Positions 1 through 7,411 of a DNA stretch of 64,000 nt are shown here, in pieces; the stretch's first letter is position 1; each line of letters begins with the position of its first letter. The stretch is from Colivivens sp963626085 (lineage in GTDB: Bacteria > Bacteroidota > Bacteroidia > Bacteroidales > Bacteroidaceae), in assembly GCA_963626085.1 (NCBI GenBank), contig CAVFVJ010000045.1, positions 8,101-72,100 on the forward strand, read 5' to 3'. The translations under genes were made by a program, and so were the position numbers. The notes under the pieces are model-generated. The model made no database searches and was not told where the DNA came from. It saw only the letters and a list, made by a program, of their open reading frames with translations.

Positions 1-69
1 AACGCCTACAAGAAGGCAATCGTCACTCTCAAGGAAGGTGAAACTATCGATTTCTTTAGTAACATTTAA
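1..69 (+). CDS. rplW: 50S ribosomal protein L23, C-terminal end (partial)
   Basis: The window opens inside a plus-strand frame whose last 22 codons read NAYKKAIVTLKEGETIDFFS followed by N, I and a TAA stop. This matches the C-terminus of L23 (a lysine-rich strand followed by an EGETIDF-like end), and L23 is the gene expected directly before rplB in the S10 operon. L23 binds 23S rRNA at the exit of the peptide tunnel and docks trigger factor and SRP. Only the tail is present, so the call rests on this short match and on gene order. Confidence 0.85.
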   Translation, partial: NAYKKAIVTLKEGETIDFFSNI

Positions 70-76
70 TTAGAAA

Positions 77-901
77 ATGGGTATTCGTAAATTCAGACCT
101 ACTACTCCAGGTCAAAGACACAAAGCTATTGGTACTTTTGATGATGTTACTACATCAGTACCAGAAAAGTCTCTTGTATTCGGTAAGAAAAGTACAGGCG
201 GACGTAATAATTACGGTAAGATGACTGTACGCTATAGAGGTGGCGGTCATAAGAAGCTTGTTCGTATTATCGACTTCAAGAGAGACAAAGATGGAATCCC
301 TGCTGTTGTTAAAACAATCGAGTATGATCCGAACAGATCTGCTCGTATTGCACTTCTATTCTATGCAGATGGTGAAAAACGTTACATCGTCGCTCCAAAT
401 GGATTGCAAGTGGGTTCAACATTGATGTCTGGAGATAATGCTGCTCCAGACCTTGGCAACACTCTCCCTCTTCAGAACATTCCTGTCGGTACTGTGATCC
501 ACAATATCGAGATTCGTCCTGGTCAGGGTGCCAAGATGGTTAGATCCGCTGGTAATTTTGCTCAGTTGACTTCACGTGAAGGTCGTTATTGTGTAATCAA
601 ACTTCCTTCTGGTGAAATTCGAAAAATTCTTTCAGTTTGCCGTGCTACAATCGGCAGCGTTAGCAACTCTGACCATGCGCTTGAGTCATCAGGAAAAGCT
701 GGTCGCTCACGTTGGTTGGGTCGTCGTCCTCACAACCGTGGTGTTGTTATGAACCCACATGACCATCCAATGGGTGGTGGTGAAGGCCGTCAGTCAGGAG
801 GTCACCCACGTTCACGCAACGGTTTGTACTCTAAGGGTCTTAAGACTCGTGCTCCTAAGAAGAACTCTAACAAGTACATTATTGAAAGACGTAAGAAGTA
901 A
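77..901 (+). CDS. rplB: 50S ribosomal protein L2
   Basis: The product is L2 (274 aa, the usual length), a primary 23S rRNA binding protein needed for subunit association and peptidyl-transferase activity. The conserved HDHPMGGGEG segment lies at about residues 228-237 and contains the near-invariant histidine close to the catalytic centre. The N-terminal OB-like and central SH3-like parts and the basic C-terminal tail ending in RRKK are complete. The start lies 7 bases after the rplW stop, so the two are cotranscribed in the S10 operon. Confidence 0.99.
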   Translation: MGIRKFRPTTPGQRHKAIGTFDDVTTSVPEKSLVFGKKSTGGRNNYGKMTVRYRGGGHKKLVRIIDFKRDKDGIPAVVKTIEYDPNRSARIALLFYADGEKRYIVAPNGLQVGSTLMSGDNAAPDLGNTLPLQNIPVGTVIHNIEIRPGQGAKMVRSAGNFAQLTSREGRYCVIKLPSGEIRKILSVCRATIGSVSNSDHALESSGKAGRSRWLGRRPHNRGVVMNPHDHPMGGGEGRQSGGHPRSRNGLYSKGLKTRAPKKNSNKYIIERRKK

Positions 902-921
902 TAAAGTTAACTAAGTAGAAT

Positions 922-1191
922 ATGAGTCGATCATTAAAAAAAGGTCCATACATTAACGTAAAGCTCGAAAAGAAGGTTCTTACAATGAACGAAAGCGGCA
1001 AGAAAAGCGTTATAAAGACATGGGCAAGAGCTTCAATGATTTCCCCGGATTTTGTGGGTCATACCATTGCGGTTCATAACGGTAACAAATTCATCCCTGT
1101 TTACATTACTGAAAATATGGTAGGTCACAAACTTGGAGAGTTTGCTCTTACACGTACTTTCCGCGGTCACGCTGGTAACAGAAAGAAGTAA
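922..1191 (+). CDS. rpsS: 30S ribosomal protein S19
   Basis: This is S19 (89 aa), which binds the head of the 30S subunit next to S13 and contacts the A-site tRNA region. The family opening MSRSLKKGPY and the C-terminal TRTFRGHAGNRKK segment are visible, and the length is normal. It lies 20 bases after rplB and before rplV, the standard S10-operon order. Confidence 0.98.
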   Translation: MSRSLKKGPYINVKLEKKVLTMNESGKKSVIKTWARASMISPDFVGHTIAVHNGNKFIPVYITENMVGHKLGEFALTRTFRGHAGNRKK

Positions 1192-1221
1192 ACAGTTATT
1201 TGAAAAAAAGAAAATTACATA

Positions 1222-1626
1222 ATGGGACAAAGAAAGAAAATAATGGCCAATAAACAGAAGGAGGCCAGAAAAACTACCTACTTTGCTAGGCTGTGCAATG
1301 TTCCTTCATCTCCTCGCAAGATGCGCTATGTGGCAGATCTTGTCAGAGGAATGGAAGTAGGCAAAGCATTGGCTACTCTTAAGTTCTGCTCAAAGAATGC
1401 TTCCAATGATCTTGAGAAGTTGGTGCGCTCTGCTATTGCAAACTGGGAGCAGAAGAACGACAGAAAGGCTGAGAATGGTGAACTGTATATCACACGTATC
1501 TTCGTCGACGAAGGTGTGACACTCAAGCGTATGAGACCGGCTCCACAGGGACGTGGATACAGGATTCGCAAACGCTCTAATCATGTTACAGTATTTGTGG
1601 ACACTAAAACTAATGGAGAGAATTGA
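1222..1626 (+). CDS. rplV: 50S ribosomal protein L22
   Basis: L22 (134 aa) lines the peptide exit tunnel. The family core (NVPSSPRKMRYVADLVRGMEV at about residues 26-46) and the long beta-hairpin loop near RMRPAPQGRGYRIRKRSNH, which reaches into the tunnel, are present. There are two in-frame ATGs, at 1222 and 1243. I take 1222 because Bacteroidetes L22 proteins begin with a MGxRKKI peptide of the same form. The stop is followed by the rpsC start after two bases. Confidence 0.97.
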   Translation: MGQRKKIMANKQKEARKTTYFARLCNVPSSPRKMRYVADLVRGMEVGKALATLKFCSKNASNDLEKLVRSAIANWEQKNDRKAENGELYITRIFVDEGVTLKRMRPAPQGRGYRIRKRSNHVTVFVDTKTNGEN

Positions 1627-1628
1627 TT

Positions 1629-2351
1629 ATGGGACAGAAATGTAATCCAATAAGTAACCGTCTTGGTATTGTCAGAGGCTGGGATTCAAACTGGTTTGGA
1701 GGTAAGGATTTCGGTGACAATATCCTTGAGGATAGTAAGATCCGCAAATATCTGAACGCTCGTCTTGCTAAAGCAAGCGTGTCAAAGATTGTTATTGAGC
1801 GTACACTTAAGCTCGTCACTATTACTGTTTGCACAGCAAGACCGGGTATTATCATCGGTAAGGGCGGACAGGAAGTGGACAAGCTCAAGGAGGAACTCAA
1901 GAAATTGACAGACAAGGATGTCCAGATCAATATTTTTGAAGTAAAGCGTCCTGAACTTGACGCAGTGATTGTAGCTAATAATATAGCTCGTCAGATTGAA
2001 GGAAAGATTGCTTATCGCCGTGCGGTAAAGACAGCAATCGCCAACACAATGCGTTCAGGAGCTGAGGGTATTAAAGTTCAGATTTCTGGCCGTTTGAATG
2101 GTGCGGAAATGTCTCGTTCAGAAATGTACAAGGAGGGAAGAACTCCTCTTCATACACTTCGTGCAGATATCGATTATTGTCTTGCAGAGGCTCTTACAAA
2201 AGTCGGTCTGCTCGGCATTAAGGTATGGATCTGCCGCGGTGAGGTTTTCGGTAAGAAGGATTTATCGCCAAACTTCACTCAGACAAAGGAGACTGGCCGT
2301 AGCAACAATAACGGAGGAAGAAGATTCAGGAACAGGAAGTCTAACCGCTAA
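1629..2351 (+). CDS. rpsC: 30S ribosomal protein S3
   Basis: S3 (240 aa) sits at the mRNA entry site of the 30S subunit. It has an N-terminal KH domain with the GxxG loop (GIIIGKGGQEV, about residues 72-82) and the C-terminal S3 domain, ending in an Asn/Arg-rich tail. I start it at the ATG at 1629, because MGQKCNPI is the family N-terminus, rather than at the in-frame TTG at 1623 that overlaps the rplV stop. The two-base gap to rplV suggests translational coupling. Confidence 0.98.
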   Translation: MGQKCNPISNRLGIVRGWDSNWFGGKDFGDNILEDSKIRKYLNARLAKASVSKIVIERTLKLVTITVCTARPGIIIGKGGQEVDKLKEELKKLTDKDVQINIFEVKRPELDAVIVANNIARQIEGKIAYRRAVKTAIANTMRSGAEGIKVQISGRLNGAEMSRSEMYKEGRTPLHTLRADIDYCLAEALTKVGLLGIKVWICRGEVFGKKDLSPNFTQTKETGRSNNNGGRRFRNRKSNR

Positions 2352-2362
2352 ATTTGTGGAAC

Positions 2363-2794
2363 ATGTTACAGCCTAAAAGACAAAAATATAGAAGACCGCA
2401 AAAGGGTCGCGGTCGTTTGAAAGGCGTTTCTCACAGAGGAACAGAACTTTCATTTGGTAGTTTCGGAATTAAAGCACTGCAAACACGTTGGATTTCAGCT
2501 CAACAGATTGAGGCTGCCCGTGTTGCAATCACTCGTTATATGCAGCGTCAGGGTCAGGTGTGGATTCGCATCTTCCCTGATAAACCAATCACAAAGAAAC
2601 CAGCGGATGTCCGAATGGGTAAAGGAAAGGGAGACCCATACAAGTATGTCTTCCCTGCTAAACCAGGACGTATCCTCTTCGAAGTTGAAGGTGTTTCTTA
2701 TGAGATTGCTAAGGAGGCTCTTCGCCTTGGTGCACAGAAACTCCCGACTACAACTAAGTTTATTGTAAGACGTGATTACGACAAAAACGCTTGA
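2363..2794 (+). CDS. rplP: 50S ribosomal protein L16
   Basis: L16 (143 aa) is part of the A-site side of the peptidyl-transferase region. The opening MLQPKRQKYRRPQKGR, the FGSFGIKAL segment and RIFPDKPITKKPADVRMGKGKG are typical. An in-frame TTG at 2354 would add three residues. The ATG at 2363 gives the conserved N-terminus and is preferred. Confidence 0.98.
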   Translation: MLQPKRQKYRRPQKGRGRLKGVSHRGTELSFGSFGIKALQTRWISAQQIEAARVAITRYMQRQGQVWIRIFPDKPITKKPADVRMGKGKGDPYKYVFPAKPGRILFEVEGVSYEIAKEALRLGAQKLPTTTKFIVRRDYDKNA

Positions 2795-2799
2795 GCATT

Positions 2800-2994
2800 A
2801 TGAAAATTGCAGAGATAAGAGAATTGACAACTGCCGAACTTACTGAACGTATCGAGGCAGAGGTTGCGAACTACACAAACATGAAGTTCAACCACCATAT
2901 TTCTCCTGTAGAGGATCATTCACAGATTAAGAAGCTTCGTCGTGATATCGCTCGCATGAAAGGTGAGCTCCGTCAGAGAGAACTTAACAAATAA
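2800..2994 (+). CDS. rpmC: 50S ribosomal protein L29
   Basis: L29 (64 aa) is a small helical-hairpin protein near the exit tunnel beside L23. The sequence begins MKIAEIRELT and keeps the family pattern HxxSPVEDHSQIKKLRRDIARMKG near the C-terminal helix. The ATG at 2800 lies five bases after the rplP stop. A TTG at 2791 overlapping that stop is less likely. Confidence 0.96.
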   Translation: MKIAEIRELTTAELTERIEAEVANYTNMKFNHHISPVEDHSQIKKLRRDIARMKGELRQRELNK

Positions 2995-3006
2995 AATTGT
3001 ATCTAC

Positions 3007-3264
3007 ATGGAAGATAGAAATTTAAGAAAGCAAAGAACGGGTGTCGTTACAAGCAACAAGATGGACAAGACGATAGTTGTTGCGGCTAAGTTCAAGGAGA
3101 AGCACCCTATTTACGGTAAGTTCGTCAGCAAGACGAAGAAGTACCATGCTCACGACGAGAAGAACGAGTGCAATGTGGGCGACACAGTGCTCATCATGGA
3201 GACTCGTCCGTTGAGCAAAACAAAGAGATGGAGATTGGTTAATATAGTAGAAAGGGCTAAGTAA
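3007..3264 (+). CDS. rpsQ: 30S ribosomal protein S17
   Basis: S17 (85 aa) is an OB-fold protein that binds 16S rRNA early in 30S assembly. The family signature is seen in RKQRTGVVTSNKMDKTIVV and in GDTVLIMETRPLSKTKRWRL. Length and position between rpmC and rplN are normal. Confidence 0.98.
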   Translation: MEDRNLRKQRTGVVTSNKMDKTIVVAAKFKEKHPIYGKFVSKTKKYHAHDEKNECNVGDTVLIMETRPLSKTKRWRLVNIVERAK

Positions 3265-3266
3265 TT

Positions 3267-3632
3267 ATGATACAGGTAGAATCAAGATTGACAGTTGCTG
3301 ACAACAGTGGTGCACGTGAGGTACTCTGTATCCGTGTTCTTGGTGGAACTCGCCGTCGTTACGCGTCTGTCGGTGACGTTATCGTTGTCGCAGTGAAGAA
3401 CGTGATTCCTTCAAGTGAAATCAAGAAGGGAGCCGTTTCAAAAGCACTAATAGTACGTACGAAGAAAGAGATTCGTCGTCCAGACGGTTCATACATCCGT
3501 TTCGATGACAATGCATGTGTCCTTTTGAGTAATACTGGTGAAATGAGAGGCAGCCGTATTTTCGGTCCTGTCGCTCGTGAACTCCGTGCTGCTAACATGA
3601 AGGTAGTTTCTTTGGCTACAGAGGTTCTTTAA
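3267..3632 (+). CDS. rplN: 50S ribosomal protein L14
   Basis: L14 (121 aa) is a five-stranded barrel protein at the subunit interface. The opening MIQVESRLTVADNSGAREV and the C-terminal RIFGPVARELR segment are diagnostic. The gene begins two bases after rpsQ, as expected for the spc gene order. Confidence 0.99.
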   Translation: MIQVESRLTVADNSGAREVLCIRVLGGTRRRYASVGDVIVVAVKNVIPSSEIKKGAVSKALIVRTKKEIRRPDGSYIRFDDNACVLLSNTGEMRGSRIFGPVARELRAANMKVVSLATEVL

Positions 3633-3650
3633 TTTTAGAATTAAACAGTA

Positions 3651-3971
3651 ATGAGTAAATTACATATTAAGAAAGGTGACACGGTTATCGTCAATGCTGG
3701 TAACTCTAAAGGACAGTCTGGTAAAGTCCTCTCTGTCCTTGTAGACAAGCAGCGTGCCGTTGTCGAGGGTGTGAATATTGTCTCAAAGAGTACAAAGCCA
3801 AGTGCCGCACACCCACAAGGAGGTATTATAAAGCAAGAGGCTCCAATACATATTTCTAATCTTAATGTAGTTGATCCCAAATCAGGAAAGGCAACTCGTA
3901 TCGGTAGAAAAATAGGGGCTAACGGCAAGTTAGTTCGTTATGCAAAAAAATCAGGGGAGGAGATTAAATGA
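3651..3971 (+). CDS. rplX: 50S ribosomal protein L24
   Basis: L24 (106 aa) initiates 50S assembly. An N-terminal KOW motif (KKGDTVIVNAGNSKGQSGKV, about residues 6-25) is clear, followed by the IIKQEAPIHISNLNVVDP segment. Its stop codon overlaps the rplE start by four bases, which suggests translational coupling. Confidence 0.98.
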   Translation: MSKLHIKKGDTVIVNAGNSKGQSGKVLSVLVDKQRAVVEGVNIVSKSTKPSAAHPQGGIIKQEAPIHISNLNVVDPKSGKATRIGRKIGANGKLVRYAKKSGEEIK

Positions 3972-4525
3972 GTACAACTGCAGGTCTTAAAAATGTATAT
4001 GCAGAGCAGATTGCTCCTGCGTTGATGAAACAGTTCAACTACTCTTCTCCGATGCAGATTCCTGTTTTGAAGAAGATTGTAGTCAATCAGGGTCTTGGTA
4101 TGGCAACTGCTGACAAGAAAGTGATTGAGGTGGCAATGCAAGAAATTGCACAGATTACAGGTCAGAAGCCAGTAGCCACTATGTCAAAGAAAGACATCTC
4201 CAACTTCCATCTCCGTAAGAAGATGCCAATTGGTGTTATGGTTACTTTGCGTCACCAGAGAATGTATGAGTTCCTTGAGAAACTAATCCGTGTGTCTCTT
4301 CCACGTATCCGTGACTTCAAGGGTATAGAGAGCAAGTTCGATGGTCGTGGTAATTATACCTTGGGAATTCAGGAACAGATTATCTTCCCAGAAATTAATA
4401 TCGACCAAGTCGATAAGATTATGGGTATGAACATCACATTCGTGACATCAGCTGAAACCGATGAGGAAGGTTATGCACTTCTCAAGGCATTTGGCCTACC
4501 GTTTAAGGATGCTAATAAAAAATAG
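3968..4525 (+). CDS. rplE: 50S ribosomal protein L5
   Basis: L5 (185 aa) binds 5S rRNA and forms an intersubunit bridge. Recognisable blocks are PVLKKIVVNQGLG, KPVATMSKKDISNFHLRKKM, RIRDFKGI and GNYTLGIQEQIIFPEI. The start overlaps the rplX stop (ATGA). The length is slightly over the usual 179, as is normal for this phylum. Confidence 0.98.
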   Translation: MSTTAGLKNVYAEQIAPALMKQFNYSSPMQIPVLKKIVVNQGLGMATADKKVIEVAMQEIAQITGQKPVATMSKKDISNFHLRKKMPIGVMVTLRHQRMYEFLEKLIRVSLPRIRDFKGIESKFDGRGNYTLGIQEQIIFPEINIDQVDKIMGMNITFVTSAETDEEGYALLKAFGLPFKDANKK

Positions 4526-4530
4526 TTGAT

Positions 4531-4830
4531 ATGGCAAAAGAATCAATGAAGGCACGTGAGGTGAAGCGTGCAAAGCTTGTTGCTAAGTATGCTGCCAAGC
4601 GCGCAGCTTTGAAGAAGATTGTAGCTACTGGCGAACCGGTAGAGGCTTATGAGGCTGCTCGTAAACTTCAGGAAATCCCAGCCAATGCGAATCCAATCCG
4701 TCTTCATAACCGTTGCAAGTTGACAGGCCGTCCAAGAGGTTATATCCGTCAGTTCGGAATCTCACGTATTCAATTCCGTGAGATGGCTTCAGCAGGCTTG
4801 ATTCCTGGTGTGAAGAAAGCAAGCTGGTAA
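4531..4830 (+). CDS. rpsN: 30S ribosomal protein S14, zinc-independent form
   Basis: S14 (99 aa) binds the head of the 30S subunit. This is the long C-minus form: it has a single cysteine, in the RLHNRCKLTGRPRGYIRQFG segment, instead of the CxxC...CxxC zinc ribbon of the roughly 61-aa zinc form. It therefore needs no zinc. It sits between rplE and rpsH as usual. Confidence 0.98.
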   Translation: MAKESMKAREVKRAKLVAKYAAKRAALKKIVATGEPVEAYEAARKLQEIPANANPIRLHNRCKLTGRPRGYIRQFGISRIQFREMASAGLIPGVKKASW

Positions 4831-4859
4831 TAGACATATTATTAATTAATTAAATATTG

Positions 4860-4873
4860 TCGGGGTGTCCCGA
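4860..4873 (+). promoter_or_regulatory. Small hairpin upstream of rpsH
   Basis: In the 57-base gap between rpsN and rpsH the sequence TCGGG-GTGT-CCCGA forms a perfect 5-bp stem with a four-base loop, set in AT-rich sequence (ATTAATTAATTAAAT before, TTAATTTAAAG after). There is no T-run, so it is not a terminator. It could be an S8-type regulatory element or an mRNA processing site. That is inference from position only. Confidence 0.35.
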
Positions 4874-4887
4874 TTAATTTAAAGATT

Positions 4888-5283
4888 ATGACAGATCCAA
4901 TAGCAGATTATCTAACGAGAGTTAGGAACGCAATCATGGCAAAGCACAAGGTTGTGGAGATTCCTGCCTCAAATTTGAAGAAGGAAATCACTAAGATTCT
5001 TTTCGACAAAGGATATGTACTTAATTACAAGTTCGAAGATGAAGGTCCACAGGGAACCATCAAAATCGCGCTTAAGTACAATCCAGAAACAAAAGCAAGT
5101 GCAATTCAAAGCTTGCAGCGCGTGTCTAAGCCGGGACTTCGTAAGTATACTGGTTACAAGGATATGCCAAGTGTAATTAACGGATTGGGTATAGCGATTA
5201 TATCTACATCCAAAGGTGTAATGACAGACAAGGAAGCCTCTGAGTTGAAGATCGGTGGTGAGGTGCTTTGTTATGTTTATTAA
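4888..5283 (+). CDS. rpsH: 30S ribosomal protein S8
   Basis: S8 (131 aa) binds 16S rRNA helix 21 and in other bacteria represses the spc operon. The N-terminus MTDPIADYLTRVRNA and the C-terminal motif ISTSKGVMTDKEA are family hallmarks. It is preceded by a longer than usual 57-base gap holding a small hairpin. Confidence 0.98.
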   Translation: MTDPIADYLTRVRNAIMAKHKVVEIPASNLKKEITKILFDKGYVLNYKFEDEGPQGTIKIALKYNPETKASAIQSLQRVSKPGLRKYTGYKDMPSVINGLGIAIISTSKGVMTDKEASELKIGGEVLCYVY

Positions 5284-5300
5284 TAGTAGGAGGAAATATA

Positions 5301-5870
5301 ATGTCTAGAATTGGTAAGTTACCTATTATTATTCCTGCAGGAGTGCAAATCACTCATAAGGATGACATTGTAACAGTGAAGGGACCTAAGGGTGAACTTT
5401 CACAGTATGTCAACCCTGCAATCAGTGTTGCAGTGGAAGACGGTAAGATTGTTTTGGAGGAGAAAGCAGACATGATGCTTGATAACACAAAGCAGCGTCA
5501 TGCTTATCACGGATTGTACCGTGCTCTTCTTCACAATATGGTCGTTGGTGTATCAGAGGGCTACAAGAAGACACTTCAGTTGGTAGGTGTCGGTTACCGT
5601 GTCTCAAATACGGGAAATGTCCTTGAGTTTGCTTTGGGTTATTCCCATGCCATTTTGTTTGCCCTTCCTAAGGAAGTGAAGGTAGAGACAAAATCAGAGA
5701 GAAACCAAGACCCTCTTATTTTCCTCGAATCATGCGACAAGCAGTTGCTTGGTCAAATATGTGCTAAGATTCGCTCTCTGCGTGCTCCAGAACCATACAA
5801 GGGCAAGGGTATACGCTTCCAGGGCGAAATTATTAGAAGGAAGTCTGGAAAGTCAGCTAGTGCTAAATAA
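5301..5870 (+). CDS. rplF: 50S ribosomal protein L6
   Basis: L6 (189 aa from this start) sits near the factor-binding site of the 50S subunit. It has two alpha/beta repeats; the opening MSRIGKLPIIIPAGV and the C-terminal PEPYKGKGIRFQGE signature are clear. An upstream in-frame ATG at 5268 lies inside rpsH and is rejected. The ATG at 5301 is preceded by TAGGAGGAAA, an unusually good Shine-Dalgarno sequence for this phylum. Confidence 0.98.
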   Translation: MSRIGKLPIIIPAGVQITHKDDIVTVKGPKGELSQYVNPAISVAVEDGKIVLEEKADMMLDNTKQRHAYHGLYRALLHNMVVGVSEGYKKTLQLVGVGYRVSNTGNVLEFALGYSHAILFALPKEVKVETKSERNQDPLIFLESCDKQLLGQICAKIRSLRAPEPYKGKGIRFQGEIIRRKSGKSASAK

Positions 5871-5887
5871 TTTATAACTGTACGGAT

Positions 5888-6229
5888 ATGATTACAAAGA
5901 TTGAAAGACGTATCAAAATCAAATATAGAGTACGCAATAAAATTTCTGGTACTGCTGCACGTCCACGTATGTCTGTATTCAGAAGCAACAAGCAGATCTA
6001 CGTTCAGGTAATTAATGATGAAGAGGCAAAGACTCTTGTCTCAGCGTCATCACTTGGATTGGAGAAATGCACTAAGAGTGAGCAGGCTGCAAAAGTCGGT
6101 GAGATGATAGCCAAGAAGGCTATTGAGGCAGGAATCACAACTGTCGTTTTCGACCGTAATGGTTACTTGTATCATGGTAGAGTTAAGGAGGTAGCTGACG
6201 CTGCCAGAAACGCAGGACTTAAATTTTAA
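5888..6229 (+). CDS. rplR: 50S ribosomal protein L18
   Basis: L18 (113 aa) binds 5S rRNA with L5. The basic N-terminus and the segments ARPRMSVFRSNKQIYVQVI and VFDRNGYLYHGRVKEVADAAR are typical of the family. Length and location between rplF and rpsE are normal. Confidence 0.98.
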   Translation: MITKIERRIKIKYRVRNKISGTAARPRMSVFRSNKQIYVQVINDEEAKTLVSASSLGLEKCTKSEQAAKVGEMIAKKAIEAGITTVVFDRNGYLYHGRVKEVADAARNAGLKF

Positions 6230-6237
6230 TTAGGATT

Positions 6238-6747
6238 ATGGTTAATAGAGTAAAAATAGGAAACGATGTCGAGCTTAAGGATCGATTGGTAGCTATTAAT
6301 CGTGTTACTAAGGTTACGAAAGGTGGTAGAACATTCACTTTTGCCGCTATCGTAGTTGTAGGTAACGGAAATGGTGTAATTGGATGCGGTCTTGGTAAGG
6401 CGGGTGAAGTTACAGCTGCAATCGCAAAAGGTGTAGAGGCAGCAAAGAAGAACCTCTTTAAGGTTCCTGTTCTCAACGGAACTATACCTCACGAGGCTTA
6501 TGCCAAGTTCGGAGGTGCTCGCGTATTGATTATGCCAGCTTCCGAGGGTACAGGAGTTGTAGCCGGTGGTGCGATGCGTGCAGTTCTTGAGAGTGTCGGC
6601 ATCACAGATGTACTTGCTAAGTCAAAGGGTTCTTCCAACCCCCACAATTTGGTGAAGGCCACAATTGCGGCACTTACAAGTCTCCGTGACGCGAAGGCAG
6701 TCGCAGCCGATCGTGGCGTTAGTTTAACAAAGGTGTTTAGAGGATAA
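6238..6747 (+). CDS. rpsE: 30S ribosomal protein S5
   Basis: S5 (169 aa) helps maintain translational accuracy and the mRNA helicase activity of the 30S entry site. The N-terminal dsRNA-binding-like domain is seen in ELKDRLVAINRVTKVTKGGR, followed by the loop NGNGVIGCGLGKAGEV and the C-terminal GTGVVAGGAMRAVLESVGI block. It starts eight bases after rplR. Confidence 0.98.
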   Translation: MVNRVKIGNDVELKDRLVAINRVTKVTKGGRTFTFAAIVVVGNGNGVIGCGLGKAGEVTAAIAKGVEAAKKNLFKVPVLNGTIPHEAYAKFGGARVLIMPASEGTGVVAGGAMRAVLESVGITDVLAKSKGSSNPHNLVKATIAALTSLRDAKAVAADRGVSLTKVFRG

Positions 6748-6757
6748 GGAGGTCATC

Positions 6758-6934
6758 ATGGCAACAATAAAGATTAAGCAGATTAAAAGTCGTGCAAACC
6801 GACCTGAAGATCAAAAGCGTACATTGAATTCTCTTGGACTTACCAAGATGAATAAGGTTGTGGAACATGAAGACACTCCTTCTGTGCGTGGCATGATTGA
6901 TAAGGTGAAACACCTTGTGGAGGTTGTAGACTAA
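6758..6934 (+). CDS. rpmD: 50S ribosomal protein L30
   Basis: This 58-aa gene encodes L30. The sequence MATIKIKQIKSRANRPEDQK, followed by an LNSLGLTKMNKVVEHEDTP segment and the C-terminal helix, fits the family's ferredoxin-like fold. Upstream, TAAGGAGGTCATC gives a strong Shine-Dalgarno match seven bases before the ATG. It lies between rpsE and rplO, where rpmD is expected. Confidence 0.97.
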   Translation: MATIKIKQIKSRANRPEDQKRTLNSLGLTKMNKVVEHEDTPSVRGMIDKVKHLVEVVD

Positions 6935-6961
6935 AGTTATTCATTTCAAAAAATTGAAACA

Positions 6962-7408
6962 ATGGAATTACATAATTTAAGACCAGCTGACGGCTCAACA
7001 CACAACAGTAAGCGTATCGGACGTGGTTACGGCTCAGGTAAAGGTCGTACAGCCACTCGCGGTCACAAGGGTGCTAAAGCTAGATCTGGTTACAAGAAGA
7101 AGATTGGTTTCGAAGGTGGTCAGATGCCTCTCCAGCGCCGTGTGCCGAAGTTTGGTTTCAAGAATATCAACCGTGTGGAGTACAAGGCTATCAACTTGTC
7201 TACCCTGCAGAAGTTGGTTGATGACAAGAACCTTACTAAGATTGGTATCGCAGAACTCATCGAAGCTGGTTTTGTAAACTCTAAGCAGTTGGTCAAGATT
7301 CTTGCTAAAGGTGAGCTCACATCAAAGATTGATGTCGAGGCACATTCATTCTCAAAGAAGGCTGAAGCTGTAATAACAGAAAAAGGTGGCAATGTTGTAA
7401 AACTCTAA
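6962..7408 (+). CDS. rplO: 50S ribosomal protein L15
   Basis: L15 (148 aa) is a late 50S assembly protein. The Gly/Arg/Lys-rich N-terminal extension (RIGRGYGSGKGRTATRGHKG) and the FEGGQMPLQRRVPKFGF segment are diagnostic. It ends four bases before secY. Confidence 0.98.
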   Translation: MELHNLRPADGSTHNSKRIGRGYGSGKGRTATRGHKGAKARSGYKKKIGFEGGQMPLQRRVPKFGFKNINRVEYKAINLSTLQKLVDDKNLTKIGIAELIEAGFVNSKQLVKILAKGELTSKIDVEAHSFSKKAEAVITEKGGNVVKL

Positions 7409-7411
7409 ACA